DNA of 41,485 nucleotides from Kiritimatiellia bacterium. Its GTDB lineage: Bacteria > Verrucomicrobiota > Kiritimatiellia > SS1-B-03-39 > UBA6053. Below the pieces are notes generated by a model. That model did no database searches, had not been told where the DNA came from, and saw nothing but the letters and a program-made list of their open reading frames with translations. Shown here one piece after another: positions 20,827 to 29,625 of the stretch; position 1 is the first letter of the stretch; the number at the start of each line of letters is the position of its first letter. The stretch spans positions 20,973 to 62,457 of the forward strand of contig JAPYUI010000006.1 of NCBI GenBank assembly GCA_029936175.1, read 5' to 3'. A program made the position numbers and the translations under genes.

Positions 20827-21766
20827 AAACCCATTCCCACCCGGTTCCGAAACACCTTTGAACGAACGCCCAAGAAACCTGGCCCTCGGCGCTTTATGCA
20901 TGATCGGGTCTGCCCTTCTCTTCGCCATACTGGGCGCAATCATCAAGCGGCTCTCCGCAGACCTGGCGACTCCGACGGTGGTTTTCCTTCGAAATTTTTT
21001 CGGACTTCTCGCCCTCGTTCCCTGGCTGTATATCCATCGAAAAGAAGGTATACGAACCAAGCTTCATGCTCTTCACCTGGTTCGGGCCGCTACCGGCCTC
21101 AGCGCCATGTACTGCTGGTTTTATGCGTACCGTATCGTTCCGCTGGCCGAGGTAGACGTCCTGTCCAAGTCGCTTCCGTTATTCGTTCCGCTGATCGCCT
21201 GGCTGGGGTTAAAGGAAAAGGCATCCAGGACCTCCCTGTTGGCCATCGCGGTCGGCTTTCTCGGTGTCATGCTGGTTATCAGGCCCGGATCGATGGTCTT
21301 CCTGCCGGGCCACCTGATCGTCATTCTCGGTGGAGCTTTCGGGGCGGGTGCAATGGTAACGATTCGCCGTTTGTCGTCGGATGAACCCATCGTCCGCATC
21401 GTGTTTTATTTCGGCCTCATCAGCACCATCGTTTCCGCCCTGGGCCCGATTCTCCACCCGGAAGCCGTGCCGCGGACGCTTTGGCCCTGGGTCATCCTGC
21501 TCGGGTGCACCGCCACGGGTGGGCAATTGCTGCTGACCAAGGCCTACTCGCTCGCCCCGGCGTCCCAGGTCGCGCCCTTCAGCTATGCCACGGTAATTTT
21601 CTCGGCCCTCTTCGCCTGGGTCTTCTGGGGGGAAAGGATGGATGCCCTGAGTTGGGCGGGGGCGGGGGTGATCGGGCTTGCGGGGGTGATCGCCGGACAC
21701 CAGGTCGGGAGGCGCGCACGATCGTCTGCGGTCGTCGGGAGGCATGGAAATACCCAGGAAAAGTAA
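20807..21766 (+). CDS. EamA/DMT-family transporter
   Basis: 319 aa, about 10 TM helices in two EamA repeats (RNFFGLLALVPWL..., ATGLSAMYCWFYAYRIVPLAEVDVLSKSLPLFVPLIAWL). Overlaps the uvrC end by 20 bp. Confidence 0.88.
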   Translation: MEAPRYENPFPPGSETPLNERPRNLALGALCMIGSALLFAILGAIIKRLSADLATPTVVFLRNFFGLLALVPWLYIHRKEGIRTKLHALHLVRAATGLSAMYCWFYAYRIVPLAEVDVLSKSLPLFVPLIAWLGLKEKASRTSLLAIAVGFLGVMLVIRPGSMVFLPGHLIVILGGAFGAGAMVTIRRLSSDEPIVRIVFYFGLISTIVSALGPILHPEAVPRTLWPWVILLGCTATGGQLLLTKAYSLAPASQVAPFSYATVIFSALFAWVFWGERMDALSWAGAGVIGLAGVIAGHQVGRRARSSAVVGRHGNTQEK

Positions 21767-21837
21767 CCCGGACCGGTCATGCAGCCCGGTCGACAGGAAA
21801 TCCGCTACCCCGCACAAAGGGGAAGGCCCCGGAGGGG

Positions 21838-22488
21838 CTACGGCGATAGCCGCTCTTTAATCCAGGCATCCCCCTCCCGGCGGAACACGATCCGGTCATG
21901 CAAACGATTCGGCCGTCCCTGCCAGAATTCGACCCGATTGGGAATAACCCGGTAGCCCCCCCAGCACTCCGGGAGCGGAACCTGCTGCTCCCGGTATTGT
22001 TTATCCAACGCGATGTACCGGGCTTCCAGGTGGGCCCGGTCCGGAATCGTGCAACTCTGGCTCGATGCCAAGGCACCCACTTGGGCCTCGAAAGGCCGGC
22101 GGTGAAAATACGCATCCGAGCGCTCCCGGCTGGTCTTCTCCACCCGGCCCTGGACCATCACCTGTCGCTGGAGTTCGACCCAGAAAAACAAGAGGGCGGC
22201 CTGCGGATTTTCCTCAAGATCCCGGCCTTTCCGGCTGGCGTAATTGGTAAAAAAGATGAATCCACCATCATCGACATCCTTGAGCAACACGGTCCGGTTG
22301 GAAACAGTGCCATCCGCACCGGCTGTGGACAGCGTCATCGCGTTAGGCTCCGCCAGGTCGGAATGGAGGGCCTCATCGAACCAGGCCTGAAACTGTTTGA
22401 ATGGATCCTCGGAGAGATCGGCCTTATGCAAGGCCCGTGATGCGTACTCACGACGAAGGAGCGTGATCTTTTCTTCGATGGAAGCCAT
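21838..22488 (-). CDS. pdxH: Pyridoxamine 5'-phosphate oxidase
   Basis: LRREYASRALHKADLSEDPFKQFQAWFDEA...PNAMTLSTAGADGTVSNRTVLLKDVDDGGFIFFTNYASRKGRDLEENPQAALLFFW...GGYRVIPNRVEFWQGRPNRLHDRIVF...W..ERLSP. Confidence 0.97.
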   Translation of the reverse strand: MASIEEKITLLRREYASRALHKADLSEDPFKQFQAWFDEALHSDLAEPNAMTLSTAGADGTVSNRTVLLKDVDDGGFIFFTNYASRKGRDLEENPQAALLFFWVELQRQVMVQGRVEKTSRERSDAYFHRRPFEAQVGALASSQSCTIPDRAHLEARYIALDKQYREQQVPLPECWGGYRVIPNRVEFWQGRPNRLHDRIVFRREGDAWIKERLSP

Positions 22489-22507
22489 ACGCGCCCAGTC
22501 AAACGAC

Positions 22508-22981
22508 CTAAAGTCCGGCTTTTTCGAGTTTCATGGCCGCGGCGAAAATCTCATCGCACTCGCTTTCCCGGATGCCCCCGACCAATTCACAATCGAGGTC
22601 AACCGCGCGTTCAACGACTTCGGCCGCGGGGATTTCAATATGCCGGTAACCCAGCTCGCGCAAGGTCGCGAGGGAGGATCCGTAAACAACCTTGCCGATA
22701 CCGGTCCACAGGATACCGGAGATCGCCATGACGTTGGGCTCGGCGGTCGTGTAGAGGACAAAGCTCTTCCAGTCGGGATCCTCACAGTTCTTGACCGCCT
22801 CGGTGATAGCCACCAGTTCGGCATGCATGATCGGGTTGTGATAATTCTTGTTCAACCCCTCGGACACGACCTCCCCGTTCACCGGGTCAACGACAATCGC
22901 GGCAAAGGGACGTCTTAAATTCTGACAGGCCAGCTCCATCACCTGGCGCATGTAATCGGCGTGTTCGATTTCGGGGTCCAT
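22508..22981 (-). CDS. Nucleoside/tRNA-adenosine deaminase-fold protein lacking the PCxxC zinc motif
   Basis: 157 aa; RPFAAIVVDPVNGEVVSEG, MHAELVAI present, but LYTTAEPNVMAISGILW where LYTTxEPCPMCxxAI is expected. Confidence 0.82.
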   Translation of the reverse strand: MDPEIEHADYMRQVMELACQNLRRPFAAIVVDPVNGEVVSEGLNKNYHNPIMHAELVAITEAVKNCEDPDWKSFVLYTTAEPNVMAISGILWTGIGKVVYGSSLATLRELGYRHIEIPAAEVVERAVDLDCELVGGIRESECDEIFAAAMKLEKAGL

Positions 22982-23133
22982 CCGGGTTCCTTCTGACTGA
23001 AAGTTCTGGGTACGAGGTCCATCATAACACAGCCGAACGGCATGTCTATGCGAAAGGTGGGTGCCTCCTGCCCCGGCAAAACAGCCCCTCCGGAAGCATC
23101 GTCTACCGGGCCGCGTTCAAGGCCGAAGCCGGC

Positions 23134-23922
23134 TCAATCCTCGCCGCTCTCCGGGGTCTTTCCATCCACTTGCGGATGGGCCGGGGGCAAGGGACTGTGG
23201 ATGGTCCAGCCCCCATCAACCATGAGGGTTTCCCCCGTGATGTGCCGGGCTTCGTCCGAGGCGAGAAACAACGTAGCGTGGGCAATATCCACTACCGACG
23301 CCGTACGCCGGTTAGCGGCGACCGCATTCCAGTTTTCCTCGTAGTTGGGATCGTCCGCCAGGGTGCGCTCGGTGATCGTCGCTCCCGCGCCAATGGCATT
23401 CACCGTGATTCCGTGCGGGCCCAGCTCCAGCGCGAGGCAGGAGGCGAGATGACAGATGCCCGCCTTGGTCATCCCGTAGGCGCTGAGATTCTCATGGGCC
23501 GTAACCCCGCAAACCGAGGACATAAACACGATCCGGCCCGGTTTTCCTGCCTCGATCATCGAGCGCGCCGCGGCCTGGGCGGAAAAATAGCTGCCGCGCA
23601 GGTTCACGTTGACCACCCGGTCGAAGAGGGCCGGGTCGGAATCGATAAAAGGCCCGTAGTCGGTGGTTCCGGCGTTCGCGACCAGGATATCCACGGAGCC
23701 AAATGCCTGCATGGCCGACCGGAGTGCCTCGAGGTCTGCCACGTCGAAGGGCAAGGCTTGAACACGCTCTCCCAGCGCACACGCGGCCTGGTCCGCACGC
23801 TCCGGATCGAGGTCGTTCAGCCCCACCTGGGCACCTGATTCGGCAAATTGACGGCAGATTTCAAGACCGATGCCGGCCCCGGCCCCGGTAACGATCACCT
23901 TCTTTCCTGTAAAATCGGGCAT
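23134..23922 (-). CDS. SDR-family oxidoreductase
   Basis: VIVTGAGAGIGLEICRQFA (Rossmann), LVANAGTT, SAYGMTKAG (YxxxK), GETLMVDGGWTIHSPLP. Confidence 0.94.
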   Translation of the reverse strand: MPDFTGKKVIVTGAGAGIGLEICRQFAESGAQVGLNDLDPERADQAACALGERVQALPFDVADLEALRSAMQAFGSVDILVANAGTTDYGPFIDSDPALFDRVVNVNLRGSYFSAQAAARSMIEAGKPGRIVFMSSVCGVTAHENLSAYGMTKAGICHLASCLALELGPHGITVNAIGAGATITERTLADDPNYEENWNAVAANRRTASVVDIAHATLFLASDEARHITGETLMVDGGWTIHSPLPPAHPQVDGKTPESGED

Positions 23923-23977
23923 AGCCGATCCTAGCAGGAACCCGACCCACAGGGAATACCTGATCTACCACAGAACT

Positions 23978-24006
23978 AAAAAGATCGGCCCCTGCGGAGG
24001 GCAGCC
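23978..24006 (-). terminator. Rho-independent terminator at end of the seven-gene operon
   Basis: Reverse strand GGC-TG-CCCT-CCGC-AGGG-GCC-GATCTTTTT: 7 paired bp with a 2-nt bulge, 4-nt loop and a T run, 13 bp after the GT4 stop. Confidence 0.6.
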
Positions 24007-24018
24007 CGGTGATCCGTC

Positions 24019-25281
24019 TCAGTCGATCGCCTGGAGAAAGGCCTCGGCCATGTGCTGACTGCTGAATTTCCGGCCTACAACCGACCGGGCCTGCGCCGCT
24101 TCCTCGCGGAGGCCGGGAAGATCAGCCAATGCCCGCTTAAAACCCCCCGCGAGATCGTCGGCCGGACAGATCAAGCCGCCGCCGATCATTTCGACCAGCT
24201 CGGGAAAGGCGCCGCGATCGGGCAGCACCACCGGCACCGCGCTCGCAAGGGCTTCGAGTACGTAGAGGCCGAACGCTTCATCGTAGAGCGGAGGTGTGCA
24301 GAGGAAACTCAAGCCACGGAGGAATTCCTGCTTTTCTGCACGGGACATATTGGGGAAGACCTTTACATCGCCCCCATGGCCGGCGTCGTTGATCTTTTCC
24401 AGCAAGCCGTCCACGAATTTCACATCCTGGTTCACCTTGCTTCCACCGAGGTGTAGCCGGACTGCGGCATGTGCAGGATCCTGCTTGAGTGCCAGCCAGG
24501 CATCCACCAGGGATGCCAGACCCTTGGGCGCACACATGCGGGCAAGGAAACCGATCACCGGCGGATCGGGGGCCTTTTCTGCCGGGCCATAACCATCCAG
24601 CTGGAGGCCATTATACACCAGTCTCACCTGCTCGTCGGCTATACGCATGCAACGCTTCATCTTTCCCGCATACGAGACACTTACGGCGTGGTAGACGTCG
24701 ATGTATTTGGAATTCTGATGCAACATCTCCCAGACATCATCGGTGTATTCACCGAGCGTCTCGATAAAGCAGTCCTCCCCCTGCAAGGTGCAGACGACCT
24801 TGCATCCGAGTTCCGCCTTCAACTTCCTCGCCACACCATTAAGCATGGCATTGGACAGCACGACCACATCCGGCTTTCGTGGCTGCGCCTTGATCCAGTT
24901 CACCATGCGGTCGAGTTCCTTGGCCTGGTAACCCTCTTCGCCGCGCTGCATCGACAGGGTCATTGCCGCGAGTTCATGCGCATCGGTCATGCCCTCATGT
25001 TTCATTGCATTGCGGATCAATCCCCGGTGATCAAATAGGCGATCAACGAAGCGCGGGGTTTTCCGAAAAATCGGAAATTTTTGCTGCAGGTAACAGTTAA
25101 TGCCGCCAAAAAACAGCGGGCCCCTGGCATGCGCAACTTCTTCCAGCACGTGAGGAAGGTACATTTCCAGCACCGTAACCTCGTGGCCTTGCAGGCAAAG
25201 TTCCCGAACCAGGGTATGATCCCGCAGGCAGGTGCCGCAGAAGAAATTACCTGTTCCGGGAATCAGGAAGTGGAACTTCAC
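24019..25281 (-). CDS. Glycosyltransferase family 4 (GT-B) protein
   Basis: 420 aa; GTGNFFCGTCLRDHTLVRELCLQGHEVTV, VIGFLARMCAPKGLASLVDAW, PPLYDEAFGLYVLEALASAVPVVLPDRGAFPELVE. Confidence 0.92.
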   Translation of the reverse strand: MKFHFLIPGTGNFFCGTCLRDHTLVRELCLQGHEVTVLEMYLPHVLEEVAHARGPLFFGGINCYLQQKFPIFRKTPRFVDRLFDHRGLIRNAMKHEGMTDAHELAAMTLSMQRGEEGYQAKELDRMVNWIKAQPRKPDVVVLSNAMLNGVARKLKAELGCKVVCTLQGEDCFIETLGEYTDDVWEMLHQNSKYIDVYHAVSVSYAGKMKRCMRIADEQVRLVYNGLQLDGYGPAEKAPDPPVIGFLARMCAPKGLASLVDAWLALKQDPAHAAVRLHLGGSKVNQDVKFVDGLLEKINDAGHGGDVKVFPNMSRAEKQEFLRGLSFLCTPPLYDEAFGLYVLEALASAVPVVLPDRGAFPELVEMIGGGLICPADDLAGGFKRALADLPGLREEAAQARSVVGRKFSSQHMAEAFLQAID

Positions 25282-26546
25282 GCGGGTGCCGGGGCGATAT
25301 GCGGATTTCCATGCGGAACGGGCTCGGGGATGTCCGCAAACTCACTCACCGCTTCAAACAGGGCGTCGAAATCTTTCTCCACGTTGCCAATCAGGCAGTC
25401 GGTCAGGTCACCCCGCAGGTGCGGATGCTTCTTAATCACCGCGCCAAAACTGAAATTGGGATCGTAGAAGGCATAGACCAGTTTGCGCATGGCCTCGAGT
25501 CCCCCCCGGAACTTCTCGCCGTATTCAGTGAACCGGGCGGCACCGAAGTCGCCTACCGACAAGGCCTCATCGACGGCGTCCGCGGCCAGGACCCCGCTGT
25601 ACAGGGCGAGGAACAAGCCGGACGAAAACACGGGATCGAGGAAGGAAAAGGCGTCACCGGTGAGCACCAGGCCATCCGCGGCACAGTATTCCGAACGATA
25701 TGAATAGTCCCCGGTCGCCTGCACGGGCTCGACGCGTTTACCGGTAGACACGTGATCCTTGATCCAGGCATTTTTTTTGATTTCCCGGTCAAGGATCTGC
25801 TCCAGGTCACGGCCGTCACTGAACAGGTAGTCCTTGTCGCCGACCACACCGACGCTGACCCGGTCGTTCTGGAGCGGAATCCACCAGAACCAGTTCTTGT
25901 CATCCACATAGGCCACGGTAGTCGCGCCTTCGTCGAGGCCCGCATCGCGCTTCGCACCTTTGTAGTAGGACCAGATGGCTATTTTTTTGAGTTTCTTGTC
26001 GGGGATACGCCAGCGGTTACGCGAGCAGGCCAGGCCGTCTCGACCGGTTGCATCAATGGTGACCGGCGCGAGGAAGTCCTGCATGGATCCATCGGGCATC
26101 CTGGCGCGCACGCCCTTGGTCACACCCGCTTCCGTAATGAACTCCTTCGCAGCGACGCCTTTCTTAATCGTGGCTCCGCTCTCGCAGGCATGGCAAAGCA
26201 TCATCTTGTCGAAGGAGCTGCGCTCGACCTGCCAGGTCTGGGCCGAAGGGTGATCCATATGCCTGGAAAAGTAAAACGGTACCGAGGCCCCGGCGTCCTG
26301 GCTCACGAATTGCACACTGAACTTCTTGATAAAGCCCGCATCCTTCAGCTTCTCATTCATCCCAATGCGCTCAAGGGGATACCAGCAGAAAGGGATCATC
26401 GACTCGCCAATGTGGTAACGGGGGAAGATGTCCTTCTCCAACACGACCACGTTCCGGCCCTTCTGGGCGAGCAGGGCCGCGGACGAGGCCCCGGCGGGAC
26501 CCCCTCCAACGATCACGGCATCAAAGGCTTGTTCAGCATCCATCAT
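25278..26546 (-). CDS. FAD-dependent oxidoreductase, flavin-dependent halogenase-like
   Basis: GGGPAGASSAALLAQKGRNVVVLEKDIFPRYHIGESMIP; WFWWIP matching WxWxIP; GDAFSFLDPVFSSGLFLAL matching FxxPxxSxG. Start set at the Met at 26546 (CATCAT codons), after the upstream stop. Confidence 0.88.
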   Translation of the reverse strand: MMDAEQAFDAVIVGGGPAGASSAALLAQKGRNVVVLEKDIFPRYHIGESMIPFCWYPLERIGMNEKLKDAGFIKKFSVQFVSQDAGASVPFYFSRHMDHPSAQTWQVERSSFDKMMLCHACESGATIKKGVAAKEFITEAGVTKGVRARMPDGSMQDFLAPVTIDATGRDGLACSRNRWRIPDKKLKKIAIWSYYKGAKRDAGLDEGATTVAYVDDKNWFWWIPLQNDRVSVGVVGDKDYLFSDGRDLEQILDREIKKNAWIKDHVSTGKRVEPVQATGDYSYRSEYCAADGLVLTGDAFSFLDPVFSSGLFLALYSGVLAADAVDEALSVGDFGAARFTEYGEKFRGGLEAMRKLVYAFYDPNFSFGAVIKKHPHLRGDLTDCLIGNVEKDFDALFEAVSEFADIPEPVPHGNPHIAPAPA

Positions 26547-26569
26547 GCATATCCTGTACCCAGCCAGGC

Positions 26570-27127
26570 CTAGGGGGGCAGAATTTCCACCACTTCGGCC
26601 AGCTTCGTGCCATCCAGCAACCACAACTGGTTCTTCCGGCCGTAGAGTTCGTATGCTTGTTCCAGATCAAGCTTTAACGCTTTCTTGATCGCGTTATCTG
26701 CCCGAACCTTGAAGTAGGCCTTGGGGGAACTTCGGTGTTCAATATCGAAAAAAGCCAGCAGCCCACCCAGCGGCTTATGGCCGAGTACGACCGCGTCTGC
26801 AACCGGTACGGGCAGGTGCTCCAGGTTGATGCAAATGGCACCGAACTCGGCGGGCTTTTCGTTCTCCGAACCGATCAGCACCACCATGCGTGCACAGGTT
26901 TTCTCGTCGCGCTCGTGATCGATCACGTGGAGACACATCGACTGCTCGTAGTGCAGCTCCAGGGTCGGGGTCATGTCGTTTTCATGTACCAGCAGGCCCT
27001 TATAGGGCTCCGGCATTTCTTCACGCACGAGCGTTACCAGTTCGGGCGGCGTGTTCCCGGAGCGGGAATAAAAGTACGCGAGCGGATCGAGTCCAGCCAC
27101 ATCCTGGATGGTGGAGTTCTCAAGCAT
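26570..27127 (-). CDS. Chorismate pyruvate-lyase-like (UbiC/UTRA fold) protein
   Basis: 185 aa; LLVHENDMTPTLE resembles LLLTDGSLTxxLE; LGHKPLGGLLAFFDIEHR resembles LGxxPLGxxLF; YGRKNQLWLLDGTKLAEVVEILPP resembles the UbiC C-terminus xxRRSxFxxxGxPLLVxExFLP. Remote similarity judged by eye. Confidence 0.6.
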   Translation of the reverse strand: MLENSTIQDVAGLDPLAYFYSRSGNTPPELVTLVREEMPEPYKGLLVHENDMTPTLELHYEQSMCLHVIDHERDEKTCARMVVLIGSENEKPAEFGAICINLEHLPVPVADAVVLGHKPLGGLLAFFDIEHRSSPKAYFKVRADNAIKKALKLDLEQAYELYGRKNQLWLLDGTKLAEVVEILPP

Positions 27128-28457
27128 ACCGCTGGTTCACATGTTCGGGTAAAAAGAATTCATGGAGGAGCACGTCAATCTGTAGCAGGCCCTGGCGCGT
27201 CACGCTGATAATCGTGTCATCCCGGTCGATAAAGCCCCACTTTTTCATGTGACCCAACTGTTCGGAAAAACGCTCGCGCACATCCACACCAAACTTTTCC
27301 CGGTAATACGCGGGGTCAATCCAACCGAGCTTGAAATGCAGGATGAACTCGCGAATCAACCGTTCTTCGTCGGTCGGGGTCAGGGCCCGATAAATCGGGA
27401 ACTGATCCTTCCCAACCAGGTCCAGGTAGGGATCGATATCATGGTTGTTCTGGTAATGCGTTCCGTTGATATGACCAAAGGAGGCCACGCCGAGCGAAAG
27501 CAGGTCGGCACCCTTCCAGAGCAGGTCGCGATACAGGAACTCTGCATTCTTCCCTTTCTTGACCGCGGTGTAGGCGCTTTTCACCTCGTAACCGGATTGC
27601 TCCAGCTGTTCGTAGGCATAGGTCACCCAGCGGCGTTTCGTCTCCCAGTTGGCGACGGGAGCCTTGAGCATGCCCGACTCCTTCATCCGCTGGTAGATGG
27701 TGGTGTTGTAAGGCACTTCCATCTGGTAGACCGTGATGCTTTCCGGATCCATGGCGATGGCCTTTTCGACGGTCCGCTTCCAGTTGTCCTCGGTCTCCTC
27801 AAGCATCCCTGCAATCAAGTCGATGTTGATTTGCTCAAAGCCCGCATCCTGCGCGGCCTTGTAGGCCCGCTCGATTTCCGGGGTACGGTGGGCCCGGCCA
27901 TTGATCTCCAGGATATGATCGTCGAGATTCTCGACCCCCAGGCTCAAGCGGGTGATGCCCAGGTCCTTGATGACCTTGATCTTTTTTTCCGTCAGGGTGC
28001 CCGGCTCGCACTCGAAGGCGATTTCCTTCGCATCACTCCAGGAAAGGCGTTTGTCCATTTCCTCCACCAGTTCTCTCAGCATGTCCGTCGACAGAAACGA
28101 AGGGGTTCCGCCACCAAAATAGATGAAGCTGGGCTTGCGGTTTCCAATGAAGGGCTGGGCGGTGTACATGTCCAGCTCCTTGAGCGCCGCCGCAACGTAA
28201 TCCTTGATCTCGGCTGATTTCGCACCGGTATACACCCGGAAGTAGCAGAAGTGGCAACGCTTTCGGCAGAAGGGAATGTGCAGGTACATACCGAGAGGAT
28301 TGCCCGGCTCCGGCGAACGCGCCATGGCGTCCTGGATCTCGTTCACCTTATCGGGCGACCAAAAGGAATACGGAGGATAATTGGAAATGAAAAAATTTCC
28401 AACCTCGGTCGCGCCTTTCAACTCATAATCGGAGGAATCGCTCGCTTGCTTACTCAT
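27120..28457 (-). CDS. HemN/HemW-like radical SAM protein
   Basis: MYLHIPFCRKRCHFCYF (CxxxCxxC), PSFIYFGGGTPSFLS, LGVENLDDHILEINGRAHRTPEIERAYKAAQDAGFEQINIDLIAGMLEET. Start moved to MSKQASDS at 28457. Confidence 0.93.
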   Translation of the reverse strand: MSKQASDSSDYELKGATEVGNFFISNYPPYSFWSPDKVNEIQDAMARSPEPGNPLGMYLHIPFCRKRCHFCYFRVYTGAKSAEIKDYVAAALKELDMYTAQPFIGNRKPSFIYFGGGTPSFLSTDMLRELVEEMDKRLSWSDAKEIAFECEPGTLTEKKIKVIKDLGITRLSLGVENLDDHILEINGRAHRTPEIERAYKAAQDAGFEQINIDLIAGMLEETEDNWKRTVEKAIAMDPESITVYQMEVPYNTTIYQRMKESGMLKAPVANWETKRRWVTYAYEQLEQSGYEVKSAYTAVKKGKNAEFLYRDLLWKGADLLSLGVASFGHINGTHYQNNHDIDPYLDLVGKDQFPIYRALTPTDEERLIREFILHFKLGWIDPAYYREKFGVDVRERFSEQLGHMKKWGFIDRDDTIISVTRQGLLQIDVLLHEFFLPEHVNQRYA

Positions 28458-29625
28458 GGTCCGTGTCTTTTCTCTCTCCAAAGGCATACACCGAACCGTC
28501 AAGGCTGCCAATGTATATATGCCCGTCGGCCACCGAGGGGGAGCCCTGCACCGGCTCTCCAATTTCGAAAGACCAGATTTCTTCGCCGGTTTTCAGGCTC
28601 AGCATGTACAGAAATCCGTCATCGGATCCCACCACGACCTTGTCGCCGCTGATGACCGCCGAACTATCGATCGCCCCACGCGTTTTAAAATGCCAAAGCT
28701 CCTCCCCCGTTGCCCGGTCGAGGCAGTGCACCCGCTTATCGCGCCCCCCGATGACGACGACATCATCGGTCAGCGCCGGGGTTGCGTAGAAGGGAAAGGA
28801 GCGATCCTTGAAGGTCCAGGCCACGACACCGGATACGATATCGACGCATTGCACGACTTCCCCGTAGTGACCGACGTAAATGTGCCCGTCCTTCCCGGCC
28901 AGGGAGCCGGCAATGTATGCGCCCATCGAAATGCCGTTGAGCAATTTTCCGTTTTCGAGATCCACGACATGCACGATTTCGTCGCAACCACCGACCACGG
29001 CCTTATTGGCCATGATACAGGGGGTCCCATTGATAAAATTCTCGGACTCGTACTTCCAGATGACCTTGCCGGTGTCGGCGTCTACGCAGTGGATAAAAAA
29101 GTCGTAGCTGCCGACAACGATACGCAACACACCATCCTCGCCGGTATAATGATTGGCTGCCCCGAGTATCCGGTCGTCGGTTTCATAGGCCCATAATTTC
29201 TCGCCCGTCTGCAGCTTCAACGCGTAAAGCGACCCGTCACCGGAGCCCACGAAGACAACGCCGTCCAGCACCAGCGGAGAGGATTCCACTTCGCCCTCCG
29301 TCTTGAAGTCCCAGACCTTTTTCCCGGTGTCCTTATCCAGGCAGTACACCTTTTCATCCCCGGAACCGAACACGGCCTTATCGCCCACGATGGCGACAGA
29401 GGACTTGACTTCAAATTCCGTCTTGAAGGTCCAGAGGAGTTCCAGCTTGTCGGGCAGCTTCCCCGGGGCAAGGCCGATGAGGGACGGGCCGCCGCGGTAC
29501 ATGTAGAAATTCTCCCCACCGGCACCCACGGGCGGATCCGCCTCGGCTATGACCCCCGGCTCGACCGCGTCGCAGGCGATACCCAGCAGTAGGCACCCGA
29601 CAAAATAACCCCTACAGAGCCGCAT
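28450..29625 (-). CDS. PQQ-like beta-propeller repeat protein, exported (possible lipoprotein)
   Basis: Repeats of the type GEELWHFKTRGAIDSSAVISGDKVVVGSDDGFLYMLSLKTGEEIWSFEIGEPVQGSPSV; N-terminus MRLCRGYFVGCLLLGIAC. Start moved to 29625. Confidence 0.92.
   Translation of the reverse strand: MRLCRGYFVGCLLLGIACDAVEPGVIAEADPPVGAGGENFYMYRGGPSLIGLAPGKLPDKLELLWTFKTEFEVKSSVAIVGDKAVFGSGDEKVYCLDKDTGKKVWDFKTEGEVESSPLVLDGVVFVGSGDGSLYALKLQTGEKLWAYETDDRILGAANHYTGEDGVLRIVVGSYDFFIHCVDADTGKVIWKYESENFINGTPCIMANKAVVGGCDEIVHVVDLENGKLLNGISMGAYIAGSLAGKDGHIYVGHYGEVVQCVDIVSGVVAWTFKDRSFPFYATPALTDDVVVIGGRDKRVHCLDRATGEELWHFKTRGAIDSSAVISGDKVVVGSDDGFLYMLSLKTGEEIWSFEIGEPVQGSPSVADGHIYIGSLDGSVYAFGERKDTDHE

Noticed and set aside
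20146-21060. 304-aa minus-strand ORF across uvrC/DMT
   Set aside because: Antisense to two well-supported genes.
27120-28457. Annotation as canonical coproporphyrinogen oxidase/HemW of heme biosynthesis
   Set aside because: Operon context and GML substitution argue against it, but it cannot be excluded without a genome-wide search.
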